A stretch of 64,000 nucleotides of DNA, taken from Mycobacterium mantenii (GTDB lineage: Bacteria > Actinomycetota > Actinomycetes > Mycobacteriales > Mycobacteriaceae). The DNA lies in NCBI RefSeq assembly GCF_010731775.1, contig NZ_AP022590.1, positions 992,001 to 1,056,000 of the forward strand. Direction: 5' to 3'. The notes below the pieces were generated by a model. It saw only the letters and a program-made list of their open reading frames with translations, ran no database searches and was not told the DNA's origin. The translations under genes and the position numbers were made by a program. How positions within the stretch are numbered: position 1 is the stretch's first letter; each line of letters starts with the position of its first letter. Positions 8,249-18,145 of the stretch are shown here, one piece after another.

Positions 8249-8355
8249 GCCATACGCCTCGATTAATCGGTCGACCTGAATGTTGCTGCCGGAGTCCACC
8301 CTTCACGTGCACCTGAACATCAATCAGCTTCCATCCCAACTGAAAGGAACCACCC

Positions 8356-8991
8356 ATGACCCCAACGAACCCCTTCGCTTCCCTCGAACCGCCCTCGGAA
8401 CCATGGTTTGCGGAGTCAAAGGAGGCCGCCGAAGCCGCCGATGACGCCAAACACCGCCGAACCCACGTGCAGTCTCGACTGTTGTTCGAAGCGGAGTGCG
8501 ACCCGCGCCTTGAGGCCTTGGCCACACATCAATTGACAGAGCCGGTTGCCCTCGCTTGGCTGAAGGAACGTTTCGTCCTCGGCTCTGAGGTCGACTCGGC
8601 GACACATAGCCGCGGCGTCTCTGACGTCGCCTCTGACGATTGGCACAACCTCGCCTGGCTGCGAGAAGAATTCGCCTCTGAAACCCAGGGCGGCATCGGC
8701 GTCGCACCATCAGCGGTGGGCATAGTGTTTGCCCTCGCTGTGCGGCGCCGCGGCCTTCTGCAGCAATTCGAACACGAGCGTTACTTACAAGAGGTAGAGG
8801 AAGAATACGCGTGGCGGAGACGACTCGAAGCGTGGCTAAGTGAACATAACGACTGGCTCAGGGAACACGGCTTCCCGACCTTGGTCGAGGGAACGTGGTG
8901 CGTCGTCGCTGAAGAGGGGCCGTCGGCGACTCTCCCCACAGCGCTTGATGACAACACCTTCCCCACGACCAACGTCGAGACTCCGCGATGA
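8356..8991 (+). CDS. Hypothetical 211-aa protein
   Basis: The start ATG 8356 has a good ribosome site (AAAGGAACC) and begins a new unit 107 bp after the preceding small gene. The protein is acidic and largely helical, with repeated L-x-W segments (VALAWLKERF, HNLAWLREEF, EYAWRRRLEAWLSEHNDWL). No signal peptide or clear membrane segment. Not recognised. Its position between early element genes and a terminase-like gene fits a satellite or prophage accessory protein. Confidence 0.65.
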   Translation: MTPTNPFASLEPPSEPWFAESKEAAEAADDAKHRRTHVQSRLLFEAECDPRLEALATHQLTEPVALAWLKERFVLGSEVDSATHSRGVSDVASDDWHNLAWLREEFASETQGGIGVAPSAVGIVFALAVRRRGLLQQFEHERYLQEVEEEYAWRRRLEAWLSEHNDWLREHGFPTLVEGTWCVVAEEGPSATLPTALDDNTFPTTNVETPR

Positions 8992-9274
8992 GCGAGGCAT
9001 TCCGCGCCGATGATGTCGACCCGGATGGCAGGGCTACGCGATGTGTCGACCGAGCGAACCATCGGGCTTCACAACACTGTCTGCTGTACATCAGGCGTCC
9101 CGGGGCATGCTGCCGTCATCGAACCAAAACCCTGCAACCCGCACCGCACGGTTGCGACAGGCCACAAGTCGACCAGGGGGAGGCTCCCCCGGGGTGGGTC
9201 ACGCCGCCCCCCATGGCATATGCACCGCCCCCTCCGCCAGGATTTTTTCAAATGAGCAGAAGGGACTTTCGAAC

Positions 9275-9607
9275 GTGACTGAGCGCAGGCTGCGCGCTGT
9301 GAAGGCGGGTGAGAAGGCGCCCGCGAAGCGGGCTCCGCGGAAGGCGGCGCCGAAGTCGGTTGTTGCCGCTGCGGCGAGCGGCGATCGCCGCCAGCTGCTT
9401 GTAGCGTTGGGAAATCGGATTGCGCAGGCGATCGACGACCCGAAGACAGCGGGTCCGGCATTGGCGGCGTTGATCCGGCAGCAGATGAGTATTGCGGCCA
9501 GGATTCAGGCGATCGACTTAGCCGCTGATGCAGGCTCGTCGACATCAGGGCCGAAGTCGGCGATCGCCACTACACCCGACGAGCCTTGGGACGAGTCGCA
9601 AATCTGA
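9275..9607 (+). CDS. Phage terminase small subunit-like protein
   Basis: 110 aa from GTG 9275, with AGAAGGGA upstream. A Lys/Ala/Pro-rich N-terminus is followed by RRQLLVALGNRIAQAIDDPK and a helix containing LAALIRQQMSIAARIQAID. This resembles the short actinobacteriophage terminase small subunits (pattern LLVALRDRIA..IDDP...LAALTRR). In phages this protein recognises packaging DNA and recruits the large ATPase-nuclease. No large subunit, portal or capsid gene follows, so it is either a vestige or, as in some phage satellites, a lone packaging redirector. Family call by pattern only. Confidence 0.5.
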   Translation: MTERRLRAVKAGEKAPAKRAPRKAAPKSVVAAAASGDRRQLLVALGNRIAQAIDDPKTAGPALAALIRQQMSIAARIQAIDLAADAGSSTSGPKSAIATTPDEPWDESQI

Positions 9608-10015
9608 AACGCTACAGAAGGGACCCCCCGGCCTTCGCCGTTTGGAGGACCGCCCGATTTCGATCTTTGAGCTTACTCGGGACCATCGTCCCCACGCGCG
9701 CTCCTCCCGCGACGGGTGAGATGGCGGGGTACACCGTCTCCCGGATAATCAGGCGGTACATTCGCAGCGCCGGCCAGAACGTGCCAATCCACGGGTCGTC
9801 GTACCAGCGGATGATCATCGGACATTGCGCAATGTGGCTGCACGCGTCCGCTACGCATTTCGGCATTCCACCACTGCCGTGTCTCTCTGCTGCCTTCTAC
9901 TGGGCACGCCCCCTGGAATAGTGCCGTTAGTACCGCAACTGGCTCGTCACCCACCAAATCGACGCCGCTTGACCCGTGACAGAAATAGGAGCATCACCTC
10001 TGTGGGAAGGTGCTG
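9608..10015. other. 408-bp gap before the defence genes, no gene supported
   Basis: Open frames occur on both strands (for example 9586-9921 plus and 9612-9866 minus), but none has a ribosome site or recognisable domain. This is the junction between the phage-like module and the defence cargo, and it probably contains the promoter of the defence operon. GGGAAGG at 10004-10010 serves the SNF2 gene. Confidence 0.4.
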
Positions 10016-13000
10016 ATGCGAGAGCGCGGCGGGGCAAATTCGGGCGCCAGCGAACCAGCACGGCTAGCGTGGGGTCGCGTGGGGGACGCACGGCAAGAAG
10101 AGGCCGACCATCTGTCACCAGGTCAGCGCTCAACGATCCGTCGGGCAGTTCAGGATGCCGTTGACGAGCATGGCGTTGAGTGGGCGATGCGCAACACCTG
10201 TGCTGAGCTGGCAGCGAAGTACGGGATCTCTTACGACACCATTGACCACCTGCTTCACAACGAACTGCCGGAGGTGCTACCCGAGGAGCTACTGACTTCC
10301 GGGCAAAGGAATCGGATCCGAAGAGAGTTCGATTTGGCGGTGTCCACCGCGGACGTCAACCAGAGACGCCGCGTAGTTGCCCAGATGGTCACGAAATCCG
10401 CGGAGTTCTTCGGTGTATCCGAGGACACCATCCGAGCTGTTGTCGGAGCGGACGGCGATACTGTTCCCCCAATCGATTCGAGGAAGGCCGATCGCGCACC
10501 GAAACCGCAAGGCGCAGTCCCGCCCAACTCTCCCAAACAGCTGACACAACAAACACGCACACCAAGTCCCGGAAATGATGTGACGCTCGCGAAGCACCCC
10601 GTCATGAGGCCGGCCCCCGACATTGAGGGCTTCAACGCCGCTCCGGGCTCCGTCGTACTGGTGCGCGACGCGGAATGGCTCGTCACCAAGGTGGAGCAAG
10701 CCACCGACGGCTTCTTCGTACACGTCATCGGGCTTTCAGAGTTGGTGCGTGACACCGAGGCCACCTTCTCCACCGGCATCGAAAAGGTCGTCACCGTGGA
10801 CCCGGCGAACGTCGGGTTGGTCGCAGACAGGTCGTCGAACTTCCGCCGGTCGCGGCTGTGGCTAGAGGCCACACTGCGCAAGACGCCTATCGCGGCCTCC
10901 GATCCGGACCTCTCCGTCGCGCGCAGCGGTTTGAGCGATCCGCTGGACTACCAGTTCAAAGCGGTACGCAAGGCGCTCGACCCGGACAAGCTGCGCCCGC
11001 GGATCCTGCTGGCCGACGCGGTCGGGCTTGGCAAGACCATTGAGATCGGCATGATCCTGGCCGAACTGGTACGCCGCGGCCGTGGCGAGCAGATCCTGAT
11101 CGTCACGCCCAAACATGTGCTCGAGCAGATGCAAATGGAGTTGTGGACCAGGTTCGCGCTGCCGTTCGTGCGGCTGGACTCGACCGGCATCCAGCGGATC
11201 CGGCAGGTCTTGCCCGGCAACCGCAATCCGTTCACCTACTACAAGCGGGTGATCATCTCGATCGACACCCTCAAGAGCGATCGTTACGTCGCCCACCTAC
11301 AGAAGCAGTGGTGGGATGCGGTCGTCGTCGACGAGTCCCACAACGTCACCAACACCGCGTCGCAGAACAACCGGCTGGCCCGGTTGTTGGCCGAACGCAC
11401 CGACGCGCTGTTACTGGCATCGGCAACCCCACACAACGGAAAGGCCGAGTCGTTCGCGGAGCTGGTGCGCATGCTCGACCCCAGCGCGGTGAACCCGGCA
11501 GGCGAACTGGACCTCGACCAGGTCGCCAAACTGGTGATCCGCCGACACCGCCATCACCCCGACGTGGCCGCCGAGGTGGGCTCGGACTGGGCCGAACGGC
11601 AGCCACCTCGCAACGTCACCGTGCCGGCATCTGCCGCTGAAGACGCCATTGCCCGCGAACTCGAAGACGTCTGGCTGTGGCCGACCTCGGGTGGGTCGCC
11701 CTACTCGGGCAGCACCGGCGCGCTGTTCCCATGGGTACTGGCCAAGGCGTTCCTGTCTTCGCCGGCCGCGCTGGCCGAGTCGATCCGCGAAAGAACGCGC
11801 CGCCTGGACGACCACGAGCCCAAGGCGGCACGGGAACGCAAAGCTCTGCAACGACTCTCCGAACTGAACGACAAAGCACTCAGGTCCAAGTCAGCCAAGT
11901 ACGACGCGCTACTGAAGTACCTCGGCGAGATCGGCGTGGCACGGACCAGCGATCGCCGAGTGGTGGTGTTCGCCGAGCGGGTGGCCACCCTGCACTGGCT
12001 GGCGAAAGCCCTGGTGCGGGACCTCCAGCTCGCCGCCGATCAGGTGGCCGTCCTGCACGGGGGGCTCAGCGATAAGGATCAGCAGGACATCGTGGAGTCG
12101 TTCAAACTTGAGTCCTCCCCGATCCGGGTACTGGTCACCGGCGACGTCGCTTCCGAGGGCGTGAACCTGCACACCCACTGCCACCACCTCGTGCATTACG
12201 ACATCCCATGGAGCCTGATCCGCATCGAGCAGCGTAACGGCCGCATCGACCGGTACGGGCAGCGGCACCGCCCGGTGATCACCGCGCTGCTGCTCACCCC
12301 GTCCACCGATCGGTTCAGCGGAGACATCCGGGTGCTGACGCGCCTGGTGGAACGCGAACACGAGGCCCACACCGCCCTGGGTGACGCGGCGTCGCTGATC
12401 GGCACCTACGACGTCAAGGCAGAGGAAGAGGCGGTTCGCCGGGTGCTCGAGGGCAGCGCGGACCTCGACGCGGTGGTGCGCAGCGTCGACGAGGTTCGCA
12501 CGGCCGGCGGGATGGACGCCTTCTTCGCTGGGCTGTCCACCGGGGTCATCGGCCAGCCGGCCACCGAACCCGTCGCTGCGCCCGCTCCAGACGGCAACGG
12601 TGTCTACGACACCGATTTCGCGTTCCTCGCCGATGCAGTCGAGGAGTTCGTCACGACCCCGCATCAGGCCCCGCCTAACGGCATCAAATGGCAAGTCCAC
12701 CAACTACATTCGATCGCCTCGCTGGTGCCGCCACCCGACCTGCGGCAGCGACTGCAGGTATTGCCCCAGTCCTATCTACGGGATCGCAAAGTCGTCGAAT
12801 CCTTCAAGCTCGCCTTGACCCCTGCACGTGGCCGCGACGAACTGGTGCAGGCCCGCTCGGGTACCTCGCAGTCCAGCTGGCCGGAGGCGCACTTCCTTGC
12901 CCCGTTGCATCCGGTGATTGAGTGGGCCGCCGACCGGGCGCTGGCCGAACTGAGCCGCGACGAGATCTTCGCGGTGCGCGGCGAGGTGGCCTCGCCGACG

Positions 13001-13471
13001 GTGCTGGTGCTGGTCACACAGTCCAACCTGCGCGGACAGGTGGTGGCCGCGTCTTACTACACCGTCGAGTTCCCCTACCCAGACCAACCCGCAGTCGGGT
13101 TCGCCACCCCGCATGCGAGCGCGCACGCCGCCATCGACACGCTGAGCTTGAGCGCGATCAACGCCGGAGACTTCTCCGACGCCGCAGGGTTGCAACCTCT
13201 GGTGACCACCGCCGTCACGGTTGCCGACGCCGCGGCCGAGCAGCACGCCGAGGCCATCCGCGCCGACACCGCTCAGCGGATTCAGGACTGGCTGGACCGC
13301 ACCCAGCAGTGGAAACAGCAGGCGCAGAGCATGACCCAGCACAGCGGACTGCGTCAGCGCACGCGGCGCATCGACGACGAGCAGGCGCTGGCACAGGACA
13401 TGAACCCCGACCGTCGGCTGGTACGCCCACTAATCGTGGTCGTGCCCACCCACTTCACCGGCGGAAACTGA
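10016..13471 (+). CDS. SNF2-family helicase, DISARM DrmD-like
   Basis: About 1151 aa. The ATG at 10016 follows GGGAAGG by 5 nt; a GTG at 10010 is the alternative. Residues 33-143 hold two similar helix-turn-helix-like repeats (each begins L-x-x-GQR-x-x-IRR and ends in FG/YG-x-S-x-DTI). The SF2/SNF2 core follows: DAVGLGKTIE with Lys near 340, DESHN at 439, SATPHNG near 469, then helicase C with VFAERVATLHWL near 650 and IEQRNGRIDRYGQ near 735. The long C-terminal part has no named domain. SNF2 proteins of this form are DrmD in class 1 DISARM, where they precede a large methyltransferase, as here. It probably translocates on foreign DNA. The methyltransferase starts 10 bp downstream. Confidence 0.75.
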   Translation: MRERGGANSGASEPARLAWGRVGDARQEEADHLSPGQRSTIRRAVQDAVDEHGVEWAMRNTCAELAAKYGISYDTIDHLLHNELPEVLPEELLTSGQRNRIRREFDLAVSTADVNQRRRVVAQMVTKSAEFFGVSEDTIRAVVGADGDTVPPIDSRKADRAPKPQGAVPPNSPKQLTQQTRTPSPGNDVTLAKHPVMRPAPDIEGFNAAPGSVVLVRDAEWLVTKVEQATDGFFVHVIGLSELVRDTEATFSTGIEKVVTVDPANVGLVADRSSNFRRSRLWLEATLRKTPIAASDPDLSVARSGLSDPLDYQFKAVRKALDPDKLRPRILLADAVGLGKTIEIGMILAELVRRGRGEQILIVTPKHVLEQMQMELWTRFALPFVRLDSTGIQRIRQVLPGNRNPFTYYKRVIISIDTLKSDRYVAHLQKQWWDAVVVDESHNVTNTASQNNRLARLLAERTDALLLASATPHNGKAESFAELVRMLDPSAVNPAGELDLDQVAKLVIRRHRHHPDVAAEVGSDWAERQPPRNVTVPASAAEDAIARELEDVWLWPTSGGSPYSGSTGALFPWVLAKAFLSSPAALAESIRERTRRLDDHEPKAARERKALQRLSELNDKALRSKSAKYDALLKYLGEIGVARTSDRRVVVFAERVATLHWLAKALVRDLQLAADQVAVLHGGLSDKDQQDIVESFKLESSPIRVLVTGDVASEGVNLHTHCHHLVHYDIPWSLIRIEQRNGRIDRYGQRHRPVITALLLTPSTDRFSGDIRVLTRLVEREHEAHTALGDAASLIGTYDVKAEEEAVRRVLEGSADLDAVVRSVDEVRTAGGMDAFFAGLSTGVIGQPATEPVAAPAPDGNGVYDTDFAFLADAVEEFVTTPHQAPPNGIKWQVHQLHSIASLVPPPDLRQRLQVLPQSYLRDRKVVESFKLALTPARGRDELVQARSGTSQSSWPEAHFLAPLHPVIEWAADRALAELSRDEIFAVRGEVASPTVLVLVTQSNLRGQVVAASYYTVEFPYPDQPAVGFATPHASAHAAIDTLSLSAINAGDFSDAAGLQPLVTTAVTVADAAAEQHAEAIRADTAQRIQDWLDRTQQWKQQAQSMTQHSGLRQRTRRIDDEQALAQDMNPDRRLVRPLIVVVPTHFTGGN

Positions 13472-13481
13472 GAGAACCACG

Positions 13482-16400
13482 ATGGCGACTTCCGACGCAC
13501 TGATCCTCGGCGAGGATTTCCTCAGCGAGCACTACTTCACCACCGACGCACGCTCCCAGTCGTTCCAAGCCAAGGTGATTGAACGCCGTAAGGGCTGGGA
13601 CGCCGAACGTGAGCAGGGCCATCCCACTCCGCGGTCGCGCTACACCGAGGCCCGGGGCGACCTCGGCCGCGCGTTCATCGGCTTGGCTGAGAACGCCGAA
13701 GTTGATGTCCTCGATCCGCTGTACGGCCGACTGCGCAAGATTCTGGGATTCGACAACGCGGTCCGCTGGGAGACCCACCGTATCGGCGGCCGCGACGACG
13801 AACCCGGCCCCGCGATCGCGGTGCGCACCCGCGGACTCGCCGGCCCCGCGCCACTGGTCATCATCGAAGCCCGAGGCGCCTTGGCGCTCGAAGATCTGCT
13901 GGCCAAGGACGAAAAGACGCTGCTGCGCACGTTCCACACCGACGACGAGGAGATCGTCTCGGCCGCGCGACTGCTCTCCCATCTCTTCGTCGCCGACGAC
14001 GGACCGCAGTTCGCGCTGGTACTGGCCGGCGAACTGGCGCTGATCACCGAACGGGAACGGTGGCTCGAAGGCCGCTATCTGGCGGTCAACCTGCAGTTGA
14101 TCGGCGAACGCAACGACGACAAACGCGGCGGTGAGATCGACCACGCGCTGAGCTGCCTGGCCGCTGACTCGCTGGCCCCCGACGCCGAAGGCAACCTGTG
14201 GTGGTCGACGGTGATCGACGAGTCGATCAAACACACCGTGGGCGTCTCGGAGGACCTGCGCGAGGGTGTGCGGCTGTCCATCGAGATCATCGCCAACGAG
14301 GTGGTGACCCGCCGCGCGGAACAGAACCTGGCAGCGCTGCCGCCCGAGCAAGCCCAGCCACTGGCGCGCCAGTCGCTGCGGTTCCTGTACCGAATCCTGT
14401 TCCTCCTCTATGCCGAAGCCGCCCCCGAGCTCGGCGTGCTGCCCGTCGGCGACCCCGCCTACGAACGCGGGTACAGCCTCGACCGGTTACGCGAACTGAC
14501 CCTCACCGAGCTGGTGACCCCGCGCGGGCGCAGCGGCACCCACCTCTACGAGTCGCTGCATGTGCTGTTCGGGTTGGTGGACCGCGGCCACGACGGCAGC
14601 GGTGACGATCCGGCCGCCGCCGAAGGCCTGACATTCCGTTCCTTGCGCGCCGACCTCTTCAAACCGGAGGCGACCGCGCTCATCGACGAGACCAAGCTCG
14701 GAAACGCCGCTCTGCAGCAGGTGTTCCGCCACCTGCTGCTAAGCAAGGAGGTCAGAAGCCGCGACCGCGGCTTCATCTCCTACGCGCAGTTGGGCATCAA
14801 CCAGCTCGGCGCGGTGTACGAGGGCTTGATGAGCTACACCGGCTTCTTCGCCACCGAAGACCTCTACGAGGTCGCCAAGAACGGTGACGCGTCCAAGGGA
14901 TCCTGGGTGGTGCCGGCCACCCGCATCGAAGGGATCTCCGAGACCGACTTCGTGCGCACCCTCGACGAGGACACCAAAGAGAACAAACCCGTCGTACACC
15001 GACGCGGCACCTTCGTCTACCGGCTGGCCGGCCGGGAACGCCAGCAGTCGGCGTCGTACTACTCGCCGGAGGTACTGACCCGCTTCGTCGTCGGCCAGGC
15101 TCTGGCCGAGCTGCTTGACCAGGACGGCCAGCGCACCTCGGCCCGTGACATCCTCGAGTTGACGGTGTGCGAACCCGCTTTGGGTTCAGGAGCGTTCGCC
15201 GTCGAAGCGGTGCGCCAACTCGCCGAAGAGTATCTGTCACGGCGCCAGGACGAACTCGGTGAGCGCATCGACCCCGACCGCTATCCCACCGAGCTGCAGC
15301 GGGTCAAGGCCTATATCGCGCTGCATCAGGTCTACGGGGTGGATCTCAATGCCACAGCGGTCGAGTTTGCGGAGATCTCGCTGTGGCTTGCGACCATGGG
15401 CGAGGGCCTTTCAGCGCCGTGGTTCGGCCTGCACCTGCGCCGCGGTAACTCGCTGGTCGGAGCGCGACGCGCCGTGATCACGGCTGCCTCGCTACGTGAA
15501 AAGGGTTGGCTGCAAGCCACTCCTGTCGACAAGCCGCTCTCTACGCTCGGCGACGACCTCGCTGGCGGTGTGCACCACTTTCTGCTGCCTACCGACGGCT
15601 GGGGCAGCACCGCCGACGCGAAGGAAGCCAAGGAACTCGCACCGGAAGCGCTAGAACGGGTCCAGGATTGGCGGAAAGCGCTGCGGCCGAAGCTCAACAA
15701 GACACAGATCGGCACACTTGCTGCGCTGGCGCGGCGCACCGACCGGGTTTGGCAACTGGCGCTGCGGCGCCTTCACATCGCCGAGTCTCAGATCCGACGA
15801 CCCATTGACGTCTGGGGCGCCGACGACCTACCTGTCGGAGGTAAGGTCTCTCGCGAGCAGATCGAGGAGTCGCTCGCCGACGGGCGCGGCGCCTACCGTC
15901 GGCTCCGCCGCGTGATGGACGCCTGGTGCGCGTTGTGGTTCTGGCCGTTGACTGATGAGATCGCGACTGTGGATGGGCAACTCGCCAGACCGCCCAGCGT
16001 CGAGCAGTGGATTGATGCGTTGCAGCAGCTGCTCGGTATCGAACTCAAGGTGCGCGCCCGCGACGCCGACCAACACAGCCTCACAGACATCGACGACTGG
16101 CACGACCTCGACGTCGCAGAAGCCAATGACCTCGCATTCGCGCAAGCAAAGGATCCCGCAGAGGTGCTTGCAGCGCACCCGTGGCTGGTGGTGTGTGAGC
16201 GACTCTCTGACCGGTATGGGTTCTTTCACTGGGAGCTCGACCTTGCACCGGTATTCGCCCTAGGCGGATTCGACCTACAGGTTGGTAACCCACCGTGGGT
16301 GCGACCGGATTTTGACGAGAGCGCGGCTCTCGCAGAGTTCGATGTTGCGTGGGCGCTGGAGACCAAAATCGCAACCAGTCGTTATAAGCCACTAAAAGCA

Positions 16401-18143
16401 CAAACTTTAGCGAGGCCGGCGGCGCGGCCCTTCTATGTCGACGAACTCGCTTTGGCAGTTGGCATGAGGGCCTTTGCCTCAGATGCTGGTAATTACCCAA
16501 GTCTTGTGGGCTTACGTCCCGATTTGTACCGGTGCTTCATGGAATGCACGTGGCGAAACATGTCTTCGCTTGGCATTGTATCCCTGATCCATCCTGAGAC
16601 ACACTTCACCGACGAGAAGGCTGGTCACTTACGAAAGACTACGTACCGGCGTCTGCGCAGACACTGGCAGTTCATTAATGAACTGCAGCTGTTCGAAATA
16701 TCTAACCACGTTTCGTATGGCGTTCATGTTTATGGGATTCCGCGATTGCCTGCTTTTCTGCAGGCAGCATCACTTTACCATCCTGACACGGTCGTACGGT
16801 CATTCGACCACGATGGCTCCGGCCCTGCGCCAGGTCTCAAAGACTCTGACGGCCAATGGGATTTCCGTCCGCACGCTAATCGGCTCACGTCCGTCAATTC
16901 ACAGGTTCTCTCCGTGTGGAAGGACATACTCGAACCACCGGATGTGCCGATTGAACACACTCGCATGGTGTACTCAGTCAACCAGTCGGTGGCCCATGTA
17001 TTGAATAAGCTCTGCAATGCCGAACGGTTGAAAATCCTAGACTTGCGGTACTCAATGGGCTGGAATGAAACCGAAGATTTCGCACGAGGCCTATTTACGA
17101 AGCAATGGGGTGTACCCGATTCATGGCATGAGGTCATATTGCAAGGGCCGCACATGCATGTCGCTACGCCGTTGTATAAGACACCGAACTCGACGATGCA
17201 AAGCAATCGCGATTGGTCTACGACGGACTTCGAAGGGCTCAATCCGCACGCCTTACCTGCGACGACATATCGGCCGGCTGCTGACAGCGCCCGATATGAC
17301 GCCGCCTACACTAAGTGGGAACTTGACGGCGATCTCGTCTCGGCACGGAACTTCTATCGGGTCTCGTGGCGCAGTATGGCAGCGAATACCGGTGAAAGAA
17401 CACTGATTTCGGCACTCATTCCACCTGGTCCGGCCCACGTCAAGCAATCGGTCTACTCGGCTGCAGCGGAAGATTCTGCAGCTACGGTGCTCGTATCCGG
17501 GGTGTTAGCATCTCTGGTTGCCGACCTTCTGGTGCGCGTTGCACCCAAGTCGAGCGTGCCACTGTTCACCATTAATCGCCTGCCCTATGTCGAGCATTCC
17601 CTCGTGCAGCAATGGCTCAGGCTTCGGGCGCTTCGCCTTAACTGTGTCACTAATGCCTTTGCTGACCTATGGGTCGAATGTTTCGACACGGCGATGCAAT
17701 CCGACTTCTGGGCCGGCGGTTTCGAGCACGCCCGCCGCCGCCCGCTCGGTGACGTGGGGCCCGAGTGGACACGTGACACTCCGCTACGCATCGCCGCCGA
17801 TCGTCGCCAAGCCCTCGTAGAGATCGACGCATTGGTCGCCCTTGGGCTTGGTCTGACCGCCGATGAGTTGTGCACGGTCTACCGCACTCAGTTCCCTGTG
17901 CTCTACGGCTATGACCGGAACACCTACCTGTACGACGCCAACGGCCGCCTTGCGCCGCAGGAGGTCCTCAAACTGTGGCGCACCGAAGGCGACAGTCTGA
18001 GTGTCGACGAACGCACCGCCACCAACCAGGCCGGCAACACCTACACCTACGAGCCACCGTTCCAGTTCCTCGACCGCGAGGCCGACATGCGCGCCGCCTA
18101 CGCCGAATTCGAACAACGGCTCGGGAAAACAGGTTCGAGCTGA
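13482..18143 (+). CDS. Large N6-adenine DNA methyltransferase (Eco57I/DrmMI-like)
   Basis: 1553 aa. The SAM-binding motif I is CEPALGSGAFAVEAV near residue 563, followed by QVYGVDLNATAVEFAEISLW. The catalytic motif IV is NPPW near residue 936, the N6-adenine type. The N-terminal 500 residues resemble the helical part of Eco57I-like and class 1 DISARM methylases; no separate nuclease motif was identified. It should mark host DNA so that the neighbouring helicases spare it. The region from about nt 16370 to 17600, after the catalytic motif, is visibly richer in A/T than the rest and probably includes the target-recognition domain. It starts 10 bp after the SNF2 gene and ends 2 bp before the giant helicase. 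Confidence 0.82.
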   Translation: MATSDALILGEDFLSEHYFTTDARSQSFQAKVIERRKGWDAEREQGHPTPRSRYTEARGDLGRAFIGLAENAEVDVLDPLYGRLRKILGFDNAVRWETHRIGGRDDEPGPAIAVRTRGLAGPAPLVIIEARGALALEDLLAKDEKTLLRTFHTDDEEIVSAARLLSHLFVADDGPQFALVLAGELALITERERWLEGRYLAVNLQLIGERNDDKRGGEIDHALSCLAADSLAPDAEGNLWWSTVIDESIKHTVGVSEDLREGVRLSIEIIANEVVTRRAEQNLAALPPEQAQPLARQSLRFLYRILFLLYAEAAPELGVLPVGDPAYERGYSLDRLRELTLTELVTPRGRSGTHLYESLHVLFGLVDRGHDGSGDDPAAAEGLTFRSLRADLFKPEATALIDETKLGNAALQQVFRHLLLSKEVRSRDRGFISYAQLGINQLGAVYEGLMSYTGFFATEDLYEVAKNGDASKGSWVVPATRIEGISETDFVRTLDEDTKENKPVVHRRGTFVYRLAGRERQQSASYYSPEVLTRFVVGQALAELLDQDGQRTSARDILELTVCEPALGSGAFAVEAVRQLAEEYLSRRQDELGERIDPDRYPTELQRVKAYIALHQVYGVDLNATAVEFAEISLWLATMGEGLSAPWFGLHLRRGNSLVGARRAVITAASLREKGWLQATPVDKPLSTLGDDLAGGVHHFLLPTDGWGSTADAKEAKELAPEALERVQDWRKALRPKLNKTQIGTLAALARRTDRVWQLALRRLHIAESQIRRPIDVWGADDLPVGGKVSREQIEESLADGRGAYRRLRRVMDAWCALWFWPLTDEIATVDGQLARPPSVEQWIDALQQLLGIELKVRARDADQHSLTDIDDWHDLDVAEANDLAFAQAKDPAEVLAAHPWLVVCERLSDRYGFFHWELDLAPVFALGGFDLQVGNPPWVRPDFDESAALAEFDVAWALETKIATSRYKPLKAQTLARPAARPFYVDELALAVGMRAFASDAGNYPSLVGLRPDLYRCFMECTWRNMSSLGIVSLIHPETHFTDEKAGHLRKTTYRRLRRHWQFINELQLFEISNHVSYGVHVYGIPRLPAFLQAASLYHPDTVVRSFDHDGSGPAPGLKDSDGQWDFRPHANRLTSVNSQVLSVWKDILEPPDVPIEHTRMVYSVNQSVAHVLNKLCNAERLKILDLRYSMGWNETEDFARGLFTKQWGVPDSWHEVILQGPHMHVATPLYKTPNSTMQSNRDWSTTDFEGLNPHALPATTYRPAADSARYDAAYTKWELDGDLVSARNFYRVSWRSMAANTGERTLISALIPPGPAHVKQSVYSAAAEDSAATVLVSGVLASLVADLLVRVAPKSSVPLFTINRLPYVEHSLVQQWLRLRALRLNCVTNAFADLWVECFDTAMQSDFWAGGFEHARRRPLGDVGPEWTRDTPLRIAADRRQALVEIDALVALGLGLTADELCTVYRTQFPVLYGYDRNTYLYDANGRLAPQEVLKLWRTEGDSLSVDERTATNQAGNTYTYEPPFQFLDREADMRAAYAEFEQRLGKTGSS

Positions 18144-18145
18144 CT

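Noticed and set aside
8988..9278. 96-aa frame starting with an ATGA overlap before the terminase-like gene
   Set aside because: Composition is Pro/Arg/Cys-rich without a motif, and it overlaps the better-supported GTG start at 9275. It may be translated, but the evidence is only the overlap.
9586..9921. Open frames on both strands between the terminase-like gene and the SNF2 gene
   Set aside because: No ribosome site, no recognisable domain, and the two strands overlap almost fully; left as a non-coding junction.
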